A stretch of 14,001 nt of DNA from an uncultured archaeon. Lineage in GTDB: Archaea > Nanobdellota > Nanobdellia > Pacearchaeales > GW2011-AR1. Below the pieces are notes generated by a model. It ran no database searches and had not been told where the DNA came from. It saw nothing but the letters and a program-made list of their open reading frames with translations. Positions 1 through 6,720 of this stretch are shown one piece after another. Numbering within the stretch: the stretch's first letter is position 1; each line of letters starts with the position of its first letter. The position numbers and the translations under genes are program-made. The DNA lies in NCBI GenBank assembly GCA_903873955.1, contig CAIQQL010000049.1, positions 1 to 14,001 of the forward strand. The letters are read 5' to 3'.

Positions 1-1
1 A

Positions 2-1198
2 GTCCTTTTTTACTTCATCAAACTTTTTTTCATCGATGGGCTGCTCTCAAATCTTTGTGATCAGGGAGTCCTAAAGTTTAAGGACTATGCACCTAAGCCT
101 GCAAAAAAAAGTTATGACCTCTCTTTAGTCTCGCATCAAGGAAGTGCGCCTTTATATCCTGCCCCTGTGCTCGCGCATCTTGCAATCACGCATACCTGTA
201 ATATGCGCTGTGCATATTGTTCTGTGAGAAAATTGCATACTGCCCATACTCCGGACTTATCAACGAAGCAATGGACAAAGGTCATTACGGACCTTGCAAG
301 ATGGGGCGTATTTCAGATCGGATTTACCGGAGGGGAACCTACTCTGAGAAAAGACTTGCCGCTCTTGGTTCGTCATGTGCATGACCAGGGGTGTGTATGC
401 AATCTGACTACCAACGGCTGGTTATTGGAAGAGCCCTTGGTGGAAGCGTTGGTTACCGCAGGTCTGAAACAGTGTCAGATTTCTTTAGATTCGCATCTGG
501 CGCCCACTCATGAAAAATTACGTGGTGATGGATCGTATGCCAGGGTCATGAACGCAATTGCACTGTTGCAGCAAAAGGGCGTAGCAGTGGGTATAGACTG
601 TGTCGTATCAAAAAATAACCTCAAAGATATCCCTGGTTTTATTGACTGGTTGGCTAAAAAAGGGATTCCCTATCTAACTCTGATAAAGCTTAAGAAAGGG
701 GATCTTTCAGAGGAAAAATATGCCGCGTTATCTCCAGGGTATGAGGAGTATGTCGGCCTTGTCAGATTAGTGTGCCATAGAAAAGGGAATGAACACCCAA
801 ATATCACTCTCGACTGTGGGAGTGTTGCGAATCTTCAAGGAGTGACCACGAAAGACAATCTCATGCAGGTCCCTTGCGCAGGCTGTCCAGTCGGTCATCA
901 TCTTATCTGTATCTCTCCTAATGGAGACCTTTATCCTTGTGCTGCATTATTGGGCAGCAACTTCAAGCTCGGGAATGTTCTTTCTGATGATCTTTCACGC
1001 CTCTGGTATCATCACCCCCTTTTGCAGGGTTTCCGTTCTATCAAAGAAAACATTTCCGGCAAGTGCAAGTCCTGTGAAAGGTTGGACTTATGCCGGGGGG
1101 GATGCAGGGGCATTGTATTTACCCTCACGGGGGAAAACTACCTTTCAGATCCTACCTGCAAATTCAAGGAGGTGTCAAATGAAGGTACGTGTAGATAA
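2..1198 (+). CDS. Radical SAM/SPASM maturase, 5'-partial, with PqqD-like N-terminal remnant
   Basis: The frame is open from base 2 without a stop, so the gene begins upstream of the window; the GTG at 167 is only the first start-type codon downstream. Counting from that GTG, Cys11, Cys15 and Cys18 form the CX3CX2C radical SAM [4Fe-4S] site and TGGEP (54-58) is the SAM-binding GGEP motif. A C-terminal SPASM domain has Cys237, 240, 248 and 258 and the signature C300-X2-C303-X5-C309-X3-C313, then C331, enough ligands for two auxiliary Fe-S clusters. Before the radical SAM core, bases 14-85 encode a run ending in FFIDGLLSNLCDQGVLKF, resembling the last helix and strand of a PqqD-type peptide-binding (RRE) domain. 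Family knowledge: SPASM proteins with an RRE usually modify a small peptide. Its 3' end overlaps the next ORF by 20 bases, and the second SPASM gene follows. The substrate is not determined by the sequence. Confidence 0.9.
   Translation, partial: VLFYFIKLFFIDGLLSNLCDQGVLKFKDYAPKPAKKSYDLSLVSHQGSAPLYPAPVLAHLAITHTCNMRCAYCSVRKLHTAHTPDLSTKQWTKVITDLARWGVFQIGFTGGEPTLRKDLPLLVRHVHDQGCVCNLTTNGWLLEEPLVEALVTAGLKQCQISLDSHLAPTHEKLRGDGSYARVMNAIALLQQKGVAVGIDCVVSKNNLKDIPGFIDWLAKKGIPYLTLIKLKKGDLSEEKYAALSPGYEEYVGLVRLVCHRKGNEHPNITLDCGSVANLQGVTTKDNLMQVPCAGCPVGHHLICISPNGDLYPCAALLGSNFKLGNVLSDDLSRLWYHHPLLQGFRSIKENISGKCKSCERLDLCRGGCRGIVFTLTGENYLSDPTCKFKEVSNEGTCR
1168..1172 (+). promoter_or_regulatory. Shine-Dalgarno site for the 27-residue ORF
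   Basis: GGAGG (preceded by AA) lies six bases before the ATG at 1179, inside the end of the upstream radical SAM gene. It is among the best ribosome sites in the window. It is the main reason to treat the short ORF at 1179 as translated rather than accidental. Confidence 0.6.
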
Positions 1199-1262
1199 AC
1201 TACAAGGCGGGCATTACGCTTTCTTGAGCGAACTGCCAGAAATAAGCGAAGAGGAAAATTAA
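1179..1262 (+). CDS. 27-residue ORF, candidate RiPP precursor peptide
   Basis: A short ORF sits between two radical SAM/SPASM genes. It starts at an ATG six bases after GGAGG, overlaps the upstream gene by 20 bases, and its TAA directly abuts the ATG of the downstream gene, so all three appear translationally coupled. The peptide has a basic start (MKVRVDK), a central aromatic stretch (GGHYAFLSELPE) and an acidic end (SEEEN). It has no cysteine, so sactipeptide (thioether) chemistry can be excluded. Tyr13, Phe15 and Ser17 are spaced as in three-residue cyclophane motifs (Phe-X-Ser), and aromatic plus Glu residues recall PqqA, but motifs this short carry little weight. I recognise no family. 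The alternative is a coupling ORF with no product of its own. The case rests on ribosome site, position and neighbours. Confidence 0.5.
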   Translation: MKVRVDKLQGGHYAFLSELPEISEEEN

Positions 1263-2219
1263 ATGGAACGAGGACTGCTTGAAGTGGCTTGGGAGATCAC
1301 CGACAGGTGCAATCTCAAGTGCAGTCATTGTTACAACCCTCGGAAGAGGGATGATTTGCCTTTGTCTTTGATTGTGCGAGTATTGGATGAGCTTCAGGAA
1401 TTGGGAGTTCGACAGATAAAGTTTGGTGGGGGAGAGCCGTTGATACGTAAGGACTTTTATAAAATCCTGTCCGCGACTACCGGCAGAAAGATAATAACAA
1501 GCTTCTCCACAAATGGTCTGGCAGTAACACCCGAAGTCGTCTCTGAGGTGAAAAAGACCGGGATTAAAAAAGTGCAGGTGAGCCTTGATGGGGATAGAGC
1601 AACCCACACGCAATTACGAAATAATCCTCGCGCATATGATGCGGCAGTTAATGCGATAGGGCTCTTTTCTCAGGCAGGACTTGATGTGAGTGTGGCGACA
1701 ACGCTTGTCAAACCCAATCTTCATTGTCTAAAAGAGGTTTACAAGGTCTGCGTTGCGCAGAAGGTCTATCGTTGGAGAATCATGAAATATATTCCGACGC
1801 TAAATCATGCGCTTATGCCTTCTATTGAAGAATACAGGGCTGCCCATGACTTCCTGGTCAAGTTAAGGGAAAAGTCCAAGCAGGTAGACGTTTTTGTTGC
1901 CAAGGAATTTGATGAGATTGGTCTGACGTTAGATAATCGTGACGCGCAATGTTTTGGTGGAAGAACGATGCTTTCCATTAAGGCAAATGGCGATGTGACT
2001 CCTTGTTCCTATTTCCCTTATGCGGTGGTCGGCAATGTCAAACAGCAGCCGATACGGAAGATATGGGGCATGGAGAAGATGATTGCTTTCGCCAATGACC
2101 CTTGCGGTAACCCTGAATGTGCTTATGCGGCAACCTGCAAGGGAGGGTGTAAGGCTGCTCGTGTCTTTTCTGGAAGCAAAGGACCTTGTGATCCTTACTG
2201 CTGGGTAAAAACCTCATAA
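1263..2219 (+). CDS. Radical SAM/SPASM domain protein
   Basis: A 318-residue cytosolic iron-sulfur enzyme. Cys16, Cys20 and Cys23 make the CX3CX2C site for the SAM-binding [4Fe-4S] cluster and GGGEP (55-59) is the SAM-binding motif. The C-terminal SPASM region has Cys230 and Cys248, then C281-X4-C286-X5-C292-X3-C296 and Cys309/Cys313, enough ligands for auxiliary clusters. It starts at the base following the TAA of the 27-residue ORF, with GAGG about eight bases upstream inside that ORF. Unlike its upstream partner it has no visible PqqD-like N-terminus: the radical SAM core begins by residue 8. Two SPASM enzymes around a tiny ORF suggest successive or different modifications of one peptide. 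Alternatives in the same superfamily are a heme-pathway (Ahb-type) or anaerobic maturase-type enzyme; neither has supporting neighbours here. Confidence 0.88.
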   Translation: MERGLLEVAWEITDRCNLKCSHCYNPRKRDDLPLSLIVRVLDELQELGVRQIKFGGGEPLIRKDFYKILSATTGRKIITSFSTNGLAVTPEVVSEVKKTGIKKVQVSLDGDRATHTQLRNNPRAYDAAVNAIGLFSQAGLDVSVATTLVKPNLHCLKEVYKVCVAQKVYRWRIMKYIPTLNHALMPSIEEYRAAHDFLVKLREKSKQVDVFVAKEFDEIGLTLDNRDAQCFGGRTMLSIKANGDVTPCSYFPYAVVGNVKQQPIRKIWGMEKMIAFANDPCGNPECAYAATCKGGCKAARVFSGSKGPCDPYCWVKTS

Positions 2220-2220
2220 C

Positions 2221-2228
2221 TTATTTAA
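2221..2228 (+). promoter_or_regulatory. TATA-like box for the DNA glycosylase gene
   Basis: TTATTTAA is centred about 26 bases before the ATG at 2251, the spacing expected for a leaderless archaeal transcript. It begins right after the stop of the radical SAM gene, suggesting an independent transcript. The purine-rich AAGGGGA at 2227-2233 is too far from the ATG (17 bases) to be a normal ribosome site. Confidence 0.45.
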
Positions 2229-2250
2229 GGGGATTTTAGTTTGTAACCGT

Positions 2251-2898
2251 ATGAACACTGATGCGCCGTCCCTCTCCAGGCATACCCTCAATCTAAAAGA
2301 AATCAAGGCAGATCGGTTACCGGATAACTTTTTTAAAAAAGATACTCTTGCTCTTGCCAGAGACCTTCTTGGAAAATACCTTGTGAGCACGACAAGCGAG
2401 GGAACTGCGGTAGGAAAGATTGTAGAAACTGAAGCTTATCTTACTGAGGATCCTGCATCGCATGCCTTTCACGGCCAGACCAAGAGAAATGCCCCTATGT
2501 TTCAAGATCCTGGGACTATTTACATTTATTTTATTTACGGCAACCATTATTGTTTTAATGTTGTCTCAGGGAAGCGAGGGATTGGCGAGGCAGTGTTAAT
2601 TCGGGCAGTTGAACCTGTGAGTGGTGTTGAACTTATGGAGAAGCGAAGAAAGAGATGTACCAAACAGGACCAGATTAGCAACGGGCCTGCAAAATTAGTG
2701 CAGGCTTTGGGCATTGATCCCTCCCTGAACAATCAGTCTCTGCTCTCTCAAGAAAGCCCTCTGTTTTTTGCATTCGGTGATGAATTGGCTCCTGGCAAAA
2801 TCGCACAATCCCCTCGAATTGGCATCAGCAAAGGAAAGGGATTACCCTATCGATTTTACATTATAGCTAATCCTTATATATCAAACAAGAAGCATTAA
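2251..2898 (+). CDS. 3-methyladenine DNA glycosylase, Aag/MPG family
   Basis: A 215-residue base-excision-repair enzyme of the alkyladenine glycosylase family, which cleaves the N-glycosidic bond of alkylated or deaminated purines. The active-site stretch VETEAY (58-63) supplies the general-base Glu61 and the intercalation-region Tyr63. ASH (69-71) gives His71, matching human AAG His136. TKRN..MF (77-84), YGNHYCFNVVS (96-106, Asn103 matching the human Asn169 position) and RAVEP (118-122) are family hallmarks, as is SNGPAKL (143-149). The length is normal for the bacterial/archaeal family. It starts 31 bases after the radical SAM cassette behind its own TATA-like box, so it is probably not part of that cassette. 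The first 25 residues precede the conserved fold and could be trimmed if a later start is used, but no later ATG fits before the conserved DNFFKK segment. I am sure of the family; the damage range is not readable. Confidence 0.92.
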   Translation: MNTDAPSLSRHTLNLKEIKADRLPDNFFKKDTLALARDLLGKYLVSTTSEGTAVGKIVETEAYLTEDPASHAFHGQTKRNAPMFQDPGTIYIYFIYGNHYCFNVVSGKRGIGEAVLIRAVEPVSGVELMEKRRKRCTKQDQISNGPAKLVQALGIDPSLNNQSLLSQESPLFFAFGDELAPGKIAQSPRIGISKGKGLPYRFYIIANPYISNKKH

Positions 2899-2899
2899 A

Positions 2900-2908
2900 T
2901 TTTTATAT
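2900..2908 (+). promoter_or_regulatory. TATA-like box for the FNR-like gene
   Basis: TTTTTATAT begins two bases after the glycosylase stop codon and is centred about 25 bases before the ATG at 2929. No ribosome site lies in the gap, which fits a leaderless transcript starting at or near the ATG. Confidence 0.55.
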
Positions 2909-2928
2909 GCTCACTTCTTGCTAAAAAC

Positions 2929-3594
2929 ATGGAAATCAAGGTGAAAATCATGTCTATCGATCAGGAAACCCCTGATACCCGAAGGGTCATTATCCATAAA
3001 CCTGTCGGATTAAGAGTCACTCCCGGCAAGGCATTTATTCTCTCTATTGCAAAGCCTGGCTTTGAAGGGATAAAAAAACCATTTCATACAACTTCCTTAA
3101 ACACCGATTATTATCTTGAGTTTATGATGAAAGATGCTCTTAAACATGACAAATTCACCGAGGGACTAAGAGAGCTGAGGGCAAGTGATGAGCTTATCCT
3201 CTCGGATATGGTGGGCTCCCTCGAATACAAAGGAAAAGGGATGTTCATCGCCTTTGGGTCTGCAGTGGCTCCGTTTATCGGGATGCTTCGTCAGCTCAGG
3301 CAGGATGACCAGCTTTCTGGGCATTCACTCGTCTATGTCTCCAAGACAAAGGAAGATATTCTTTTGGAAAGAGAGCTTAAGCATATGCTTGAGAGGAATT
3401 GTCATCTTGTTCTTACCAGGGAAAATCTCCCAGGGTATGAAACACGCAAGCTTGATGAAACATTCTTCAAGGATAAGGTTCACAATCTCAATCAGACTTT
3501 TTATATCGCAGGTCCAGAAAGTTTTGTGAAGGAAATAAGTCAGATCCTCACCCAAATGGGTGTAAGTTCAATAGTCTCAGAAATTATTGAATAA
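2929..3594 (+). CDS. FNR-like flavin oxidoreductase (FAD/NAD(P)-binding)
   Basis: A 221-residue protein with the two-domain layout of the ferredoxin-NADP+ reductase superfamily. An N-terminal flavin-binding barrel contains KPFHTTSLN (50-58), in the place of the RxYS flavin motif. A C-terminal nucleotide-binding domain has FGSAVAPFIGMLRQL (109-123), a variant of the GGTGIAP loop, and FYIAGPESFVKEI (191-203), the usual GPxxM-like segment. It lacks the C-terminal cysteine cluster of the dihydroorotate dehydrogenase electron-transfer subunit and any plant-type [2Fe-2S] domain, so it would need a separate acceptor such as a ferredoxin. No membrane segment is visible. Neighbours give no partner. 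The replacement of Gly-Thr-Gly by Gly-Ser-Ala in the nucleotide loop may alter NAD(P) binding. The family is clear; donor and acceptor are unknown. Confidence 0.8.
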   Translation: MEIKVKIMSIDQETPDTRRVIIHKPVGLRVTPGKAFILSIAKPGFEGIKKPFHTTSLNTDYYLEFMMKDALKHDKFTEGLRELRASDELILSDMVGSLEYKGKGMFIAFGSAVAPFIGMLRQLRQDDQLSGHSLVYVSKTKEDILLERELKHMLERNCHLVLTRENLPGYETRKLDETFFKDKVHNLNQTFYIAGPESFVKEISQILTQMGVSSIVSEIIE

Positions 3595-3612
3595 TCAATT
3601 TAACCGAACCCT

Positions 3613-3888
3613 ATGCTGGTAAAAATTCTTGGGGGCATTGACCTGATTTCGTCTTTTGTTTTCCTCATGTATGCTTTTGGTATGCATCCTCCCCTGCAGT
3701 TTGTACTCTTTTGTGCAGGGCTGCTCTTTCTGAAGGGGCTTTTCATCTTCAAAGGTGACCTTTTGAGCGCCATCGACATCGTATCGGGCTTTGTCCTGCT
3801 CATCTCTCTGCTGATGCTTCCCCCGATGGTCTTTTTGTGGATGCCTGCATTTCTTTTACTGGCAAAAGGATTTGTAAGCTTTCTTTAG
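3613..3888 (+). CDS. Small multi-pass membrane protein, conserved hypothetical
   Basis: A 91-residue, strongly hydrophobic protein with three to four predicted membrane segments (about residues 4-22, 28-47, 50-66 and 68-90), broken by Gly, Pro and Asp-Leu turns such as GGIDLISS (7-14) and SAIDIVSG (52-59). These two segments resemble each other and suggest a repeated two-helix unit. It has no signal peptide separate from the first helix, no enzymatic motif and almost no charge. It starts 18 bases after the FNR-like gene; an AT-rich stretch at 3581-3590 is a weak TATA candidate for a leaderless start, and no ribosome site is seen. It ends six bases before the convergent rmlA. Proteins of this look are common in archaeal genomes, but I cannot assign a function. 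Confidence 0.75.
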   Translation: MLVKILGGIDLISSFVFLMYAFGMHPPLQFVLFCAGLLFLKGLFIFKGDLLSAIDIVSGFVLLISLLMLPPMVFLWMPAFLLLAKGFVSFL

Positions 3889-3894
3889 AAAGGG

Positions 3895-4767
3895 TTATTT
3901 TCCCCGGGCTTCCTGGACAACCCCGGATAGATATTCACTATATTCGCAACGGGGCATCTCTCTCACCAGCTCTTCTAATTGATGGACATCGATAAATCGA
4001 CGCTTAAACGCAGCCTCTTCAGGGCAGCCTATCTTTATCCCCTGTCGCTGTTCAATGGTGCGCACATATGCAGAAGAGTCGCTGAGGCTGGAACTTGTGC
4101 CTGCGTCAAGCCATGCAAATCCTCTGCCGAACTTATAGACCTTGAGTTGGCCTTGGGTAAGATATGCTTGATTGACATCGGTTATCTCTAATTCTCCTCT
4201 AGGAGAGGGCTGTAGTGCTTTGGTGATGCCTACTACCTGGTTATCATAGATATAGAGTCCAGGAACTGCATAGTCACTTTTAGGTTTTTTTGGTTTCTCT
4301 TCAATGGAGATTGCTTTGCCGTCAAGACCTATCTCGACGATGCCGTAACGCTCGGGGTCATGGACATGATACCCGAAAATTGCGGCGCCTGTAGTGAACT
4401 CATCAAATGCTTTTTGGATAGTGTCGCCTCCACTAAACAGGTTATCGCCCAAAATAAGGGTTACGGGATCTTTCCCAATGAAGGACTCTGCAATTAAAAA
4501 TGCCTGGGCAATCCCTTCAGGTTTTGCTTGCTCCCGATAATCGATCTCAAGCCCCATGCGCCTTCCATCGCCTAAAAGCTGTTGGAAACGCGGAATATCC
4601 TGGGGTGTTGAAATCAAACAAAGCTCACGCACCCCATTTTCAATAAGGGTCGTTAAGGGGTAATAGACCATCGGTTTATCATACACGGGTTGGAGCTGCT
4701 TGCTCGCCACCCTGGTCAAAGGGTACAATCGTGATCCTGCGCCTCCCGCAAGTATGATTCCTTTCAT
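3895..4767 (-). CDS. rmlA: Glucose-1-phosphate thymidylyltransferase (RmlA)
   Basis: A 290-residue cytosolic enzyme that joins glucose-1-phosphate and dTTP to make dTDP-glucose, the first step of the dTDP-sugar pathway. The nucleotide-binding signature LAGGAGSRLYPLTRVASKQL (6-25) is intact, with catalytic Arg13 and Lys23. LGDNLF (106-111) supplies metal ligand Asp108, EEKPKKPK (156-163) is the sugar-binding stretch, and WLDAGT (219-224) supplies the second metal Asp221. The C-terminal tail typical of the short RmlA form is present and the length is standard. It is the last gene of the operon; its ATG overlaps the previous stop in an ATGA arrangement, implying translational coupling. All active-site residues are kept, in contrast to the RmlA-like domain of the divergent regulator at 6750. 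Confidence 0.96.
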   Translation of the reverse strand: MKGIILAGGAGSRLYPLTRVASKQLQPVYDKPMVYYPLTTLIENGVRELCLISTPQDIPRFQQLLGDGRRMGLEIDYREQAKPEGIAQAFLIAESFIGKDPVTLILGDNLFSGGDTIQKAFDEFTTGAAIFGYHVHDPERYGIVEIGLDGKAISIEEKPKKPKSDYAVPGLYIYDNQVVGITKALQPSPRGELEITDVNQAYLTQGQLKVYKFGRGFAWLDAGTSSSLSDSSAYVRTIEQRQGIKIGCPEEAAFKRRFIDVHQLEELVREMPRCEYSEYLSGVVQEARGK

Positions 4768-5609
4768 GGTTTTTTTGCGCTTCCTTTATTCTGGACATAT
4801 TCCCTCAAGCAACGGGCAGTAGCCTCATGCACTTCAGGGACGAGAATGCCTAATGACTCAAGTTTGCTAGTGGACAGGACACAGTTGGACCTTCGTGCTA
4901 GGGTAATCGTGTCTAAGGTTGCGGCATCTATGAGTGTGTAGCGTGGATGTTCTTCACTGACGCTTTGATATAACTGCAGTATTTCCTCATGGGTTATTCC
5001 GCCTTTATTCACGACATTATAGACTCCTCGGGCACCAAGGCGGATGAGTTCAGAGGTGATCCTGAGCAAATCTGGGATTGCCGTCAAAGAATTTGGAGTA
5101 TTGATAATCCGGTCGTATCTTAACAGTTTATCGATAAGATTTCGCGAACTGGGGAAAACGTCTAACGGCATGCGTATGCGCACTTGTAATATATGGGGAT
5201 AGGCCGCTAGCAAGGACTCGGAGGCAGCTTTGGTTCTGCTATAAAAACTTCCGTTAAAATTTGGCAAGTCTGATTCAAGAAAACCCTGTCCGCCATTATC
5301 TCCTTCATAGACGCAGCCGCTGCCGACATGGACCATAGGAAGATGGAGGGCCTCTGTGACCTCGGCCAGGATTAGCGGGAGATTGATATTGCCGAAAACA
5401 GTCTCTTCTTTATGGCCTTCACACCAGTCAACATTGGGTTTTCCGGTTTTTCCTGCGCAATTGATCAGAGTCTTTGGTTGATAGCGTTCAATGACTTCTC
5501 TGGCTTCTCGCGTGTTGGTGACTTTGCCAGGATGCAATACTGCTCCTTCAAGACTTTGGGAAAATCTTCCGCCTAAATACCCATTTCCGATAATCAGATG
5601 TTCTACCAT
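4764..5609 (-). CDS. RmlD-like epimerase/reductase resembling plant NRS/ER
   Basis: A short-chain dehydrogenase/reductase of 281 residues with an N-terminal NAD(P) Rossmann motif (IIGNGYLGGRF, 6-16) and the YxxxK pair Tyr123/Lys127 (FYSRTK). It belongs to the RmlD superfamily, but its landmarks match the plant bifunctional 3,5-epimerase/4-reductase (NRS/ER) better than bacterial RmlD: GKTGKPNVDWCEGHKEET (53-70), PNFNGSFYSRTK (116-127), RNLIDKLLRY (156-165) and TPNSLTAIPDLL (171-182). From memory of the Arabidopsis enzyme, the two residues assigned to epimerisation (Cys115, Lys183) align with Cys99 and Lys161 here. One protein could therefore do the work of RmlC and RmlD. I chose the ATG at 5609, with GGGAG about nine bases upstream, over the longer ATG at 5648, which would add 13 residues inside rmlB. 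It lies two bases after rmlB and overlaps rmlA by four. Confidence 0.88.
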   Translation of the reverse strand: MVEHLIIGNGYLGGRFSQSLEGAVLHPGKVTNTREAREVIERYQPKTLINCAGKTGKPNVDWCEGHKEETVFGNINLPLILAEVTEALHLPMVHVGSGCVYEGDNGGQGFLESDLPNFNGSFYSRTKAASESLLAAYPHILQVRIRMPLDVFPSSRNLIDKLLRYDRIINTPNSLTAIPDLLRITSELIRLGARGVYNVVNKGGITHEEILQLYQSVSEEHPRYTLIDAATLDTITLARRSNCVLSTSKLESLGILVPEVHEATARCLREYVQNKGSAKKP

Positions 5610-5611
5610 CC

Positions 5612-6619
5612 TTATTTCTCCCTTCCTTGTTTTAGTGGCTTCCACCAATCAGGATGTTCGCGATACCATGCTACGGTTTTATTGAGCCCCTCTCCAAAAG
5701 AAGTTCGGGGCATCCACCCTAACGCATGAAGTTTGCTCGAGTTGATCGCATATCTTAGGTCATGGCCTAATCTGTCTGGTACAGGCTGGACGCGAGAGGG
5801 GTCGGGGTGGCCAAGGACTGCCTTGATGATCTGATGGGTGAGATCTATATTGGGAATCTCGTTTCCTCCGCCGATATGATAGATCTCTCCGGATGTTCCT
5901 TGGTTGATGACCCTAAGAATGCCCTGACAGTTATCTTCTACAAATATCCAGTCACGAACATTCGTACCGTTTCCATAAAGCGGAACGTTCTTCCCTTCAA
6001 GGAGATTGGTGATAAAGAGAGGGATGACCTTTTCAGGATACTGGTTAGGGCCATAATTATTCGAGGACCGAGTGATGATGACCGGCTGTTGAAACGTTCT
6101 AACATTTGCAAGACAGAGCATATCCGCACTTGCTTTTGAGGCACTATAGGGAGAGGAGGGGCGTAGGGGATCGGTTTCAAGACTTGCTCCTGACTGCATA
6201 GAAAGGGATCCATAAACCTCGTCGGTGGAGATTTGCACAAAGAGCTTTGCTTTATTGACTCTGGCAGCCTCAAGGACGCTATGGGTGCCAAGAACATTTG
6301 TGCGGGAAAAGACAAGAGGGTCTTTGATAGAGTTGTCTACATGGGACTCTGCAGCAAAATTGACAACAATCATGCCGGGTGTGATGAGTCTGCTCATTAC
6401 CTGATAGTCTGCAATATACTCTTTTACAAAACGATAGTTGGGTCCGCCTTCTAGATCCGCCAAGTTTTCTCTTCTGCCGCAATAACTTAATTTATCAACA
6501 ACGGTAATCTTATGTTGGGGATATTCCCGGTTAAGCAAGTGGACGAAGTTGCTGCCGATAAACCCTGCGCCCCCTGTGACCAGAATCTCCAGGGGTCGGG
6601 TCGTTAATCTTTTTTTCAT
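5612..6619 (-). CDS. rmlB: dTDP-glucose 4,6-dehydratase (RmlB)
   Basis: A 335-residue extended short-chain dehydrogenase that turns dTDP-glucose into dTDP-4-keto-6-deoxyglucose using tightly bound NAD+. The dinucleotide loop is TGGAGFIGS (15-23). FAAESHVDNS (88-97) and STDEVYGS (131-138) are the RmlB hallmarks, with the Thr132-Asp133-Glu134 dehydration triad, and SPYSASK (156-162) gives Tyr158 and Lys162. YGPNQYPEKVIPLF and HIGGGNEIPN are also standard. The length is typical. It is the first gene of the rml operon and is transcribed away from the regulator at 6750. A purine-rich GTAAGGA lies roughly ten bases before the ATG and a TATA-like box at 6669-6677 would give a short leader. The order rmlB, epimerase/reductase, rmlA makes a full dTDP-6-deoxysugar route if the middle enzyme is bifunctional. 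Confidence 0.96.
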   Translation of the reverse strand: MKKRLTTRPLEILVTGGAGFIGSNFVHLLNREYPQHKITVVDKLSYCGRRENLADLEGGPNYRFVKEYIADYQVMSRLITPGMIVVNFAAESHVDNSIKDPLVFSRTNVLGTHSVLEAARVNKAKLFVQISTDEVYGSLSMQSGASLETDPLRPSSPYSASKASADMLCLANVRTFQQPVIITRSSNNYGPNQYPEKVIPLFITNLLEGKNVPLYGNGTNVRDWIFVEDNCQGILRVINQGTSGEIYHIGGGNEIPNIDLTHQIIKAVLGHPDPSRVQPVPDRLGHDLRYAINSSKLHALGWMPRTSFGEGLNKTVAWYREHPDWWKPLKQGREK

Positions 6620-6668
6620 GATATTTTTTCCTTACATTACTGTACTGATTAGACTATCCTCTGGAAGC

Positions 6669-6677
6669 TTTATATAT
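6669..6677 (-). promoter_or_regulatory. TATA-like box for the rml operon
   Basis: ATATATAAA on the minus strand is the clearest TATA sequence in the divergent gap. Transcription would start near 6648, leaving a leader of about 28 bases that contains GTAAGGA before the rmlB ATG. The palindromes at 6685-6710 begin eight bases upstream of this box, where TFB would bind. Confidence 0.6.
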
Positions 6678-6684
6678 CTGGTTG

Positions 6685-6710
6685 TTACGAACGTAATACA
6701 TGAGTATTAC
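6685..6710 (+). promoter_or_regulatory. Overlapping palindromes between divergent promoters, candidate operator
   Basis: Two perfect inverted repeats overlap. TTACG (6685-6689) faces CGTAA (6692-6696) across two bases. GTAATAC (6693-6699) faces GTATTAC (6704-6710) across four bases. The pair fills the space between the rmlB TATA box (ends 6677) and the TATA box of the divergent gene (starts 6721), leaving about eight and ten bases on either side. A protein bound here could block TFB at both promoters. The neighbouring gene encodes a ribbon-helix-helix protein, a family that binds short inverted repeats as tetramers, so it is the obvious ligand. This is inference from position and symmetry. 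Confidence 0.55.
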
Positions 6711-6720
6711 TATGGAAAGG

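Noticed and set aside
167..199. GTG at 167 as the start of the first radical SAM gene
   Set aside because: The frame is open back to base 2, the upstream codons encode a plausible domain end, and no ribosome site or TATA spacing supports the GTG.
921..1178. Long version of the 27-residue ORF starting at 921
   Set aside because: It would lie wholly inside the radical SAM gene in another frame and its product looks like random coding. Only the part from 1179, behind GGAGG, is credible.
3879..3892. CTTTC/GAAAG hairpin with T-rich tail between convergent genes
   Set aside because: Only five base pairs, AT-rich, overlapping the stop codon; too weak to call a terminator.
5610..5648. Longer start for the epimerase/reductase gene at 5648
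   Set aside because: It would overlap rmlB by 37 bases and add 13 polar residues before the Rossmann fold. The ATG at 5609 follows GGGAG and sits two bases after the rmlB stop.
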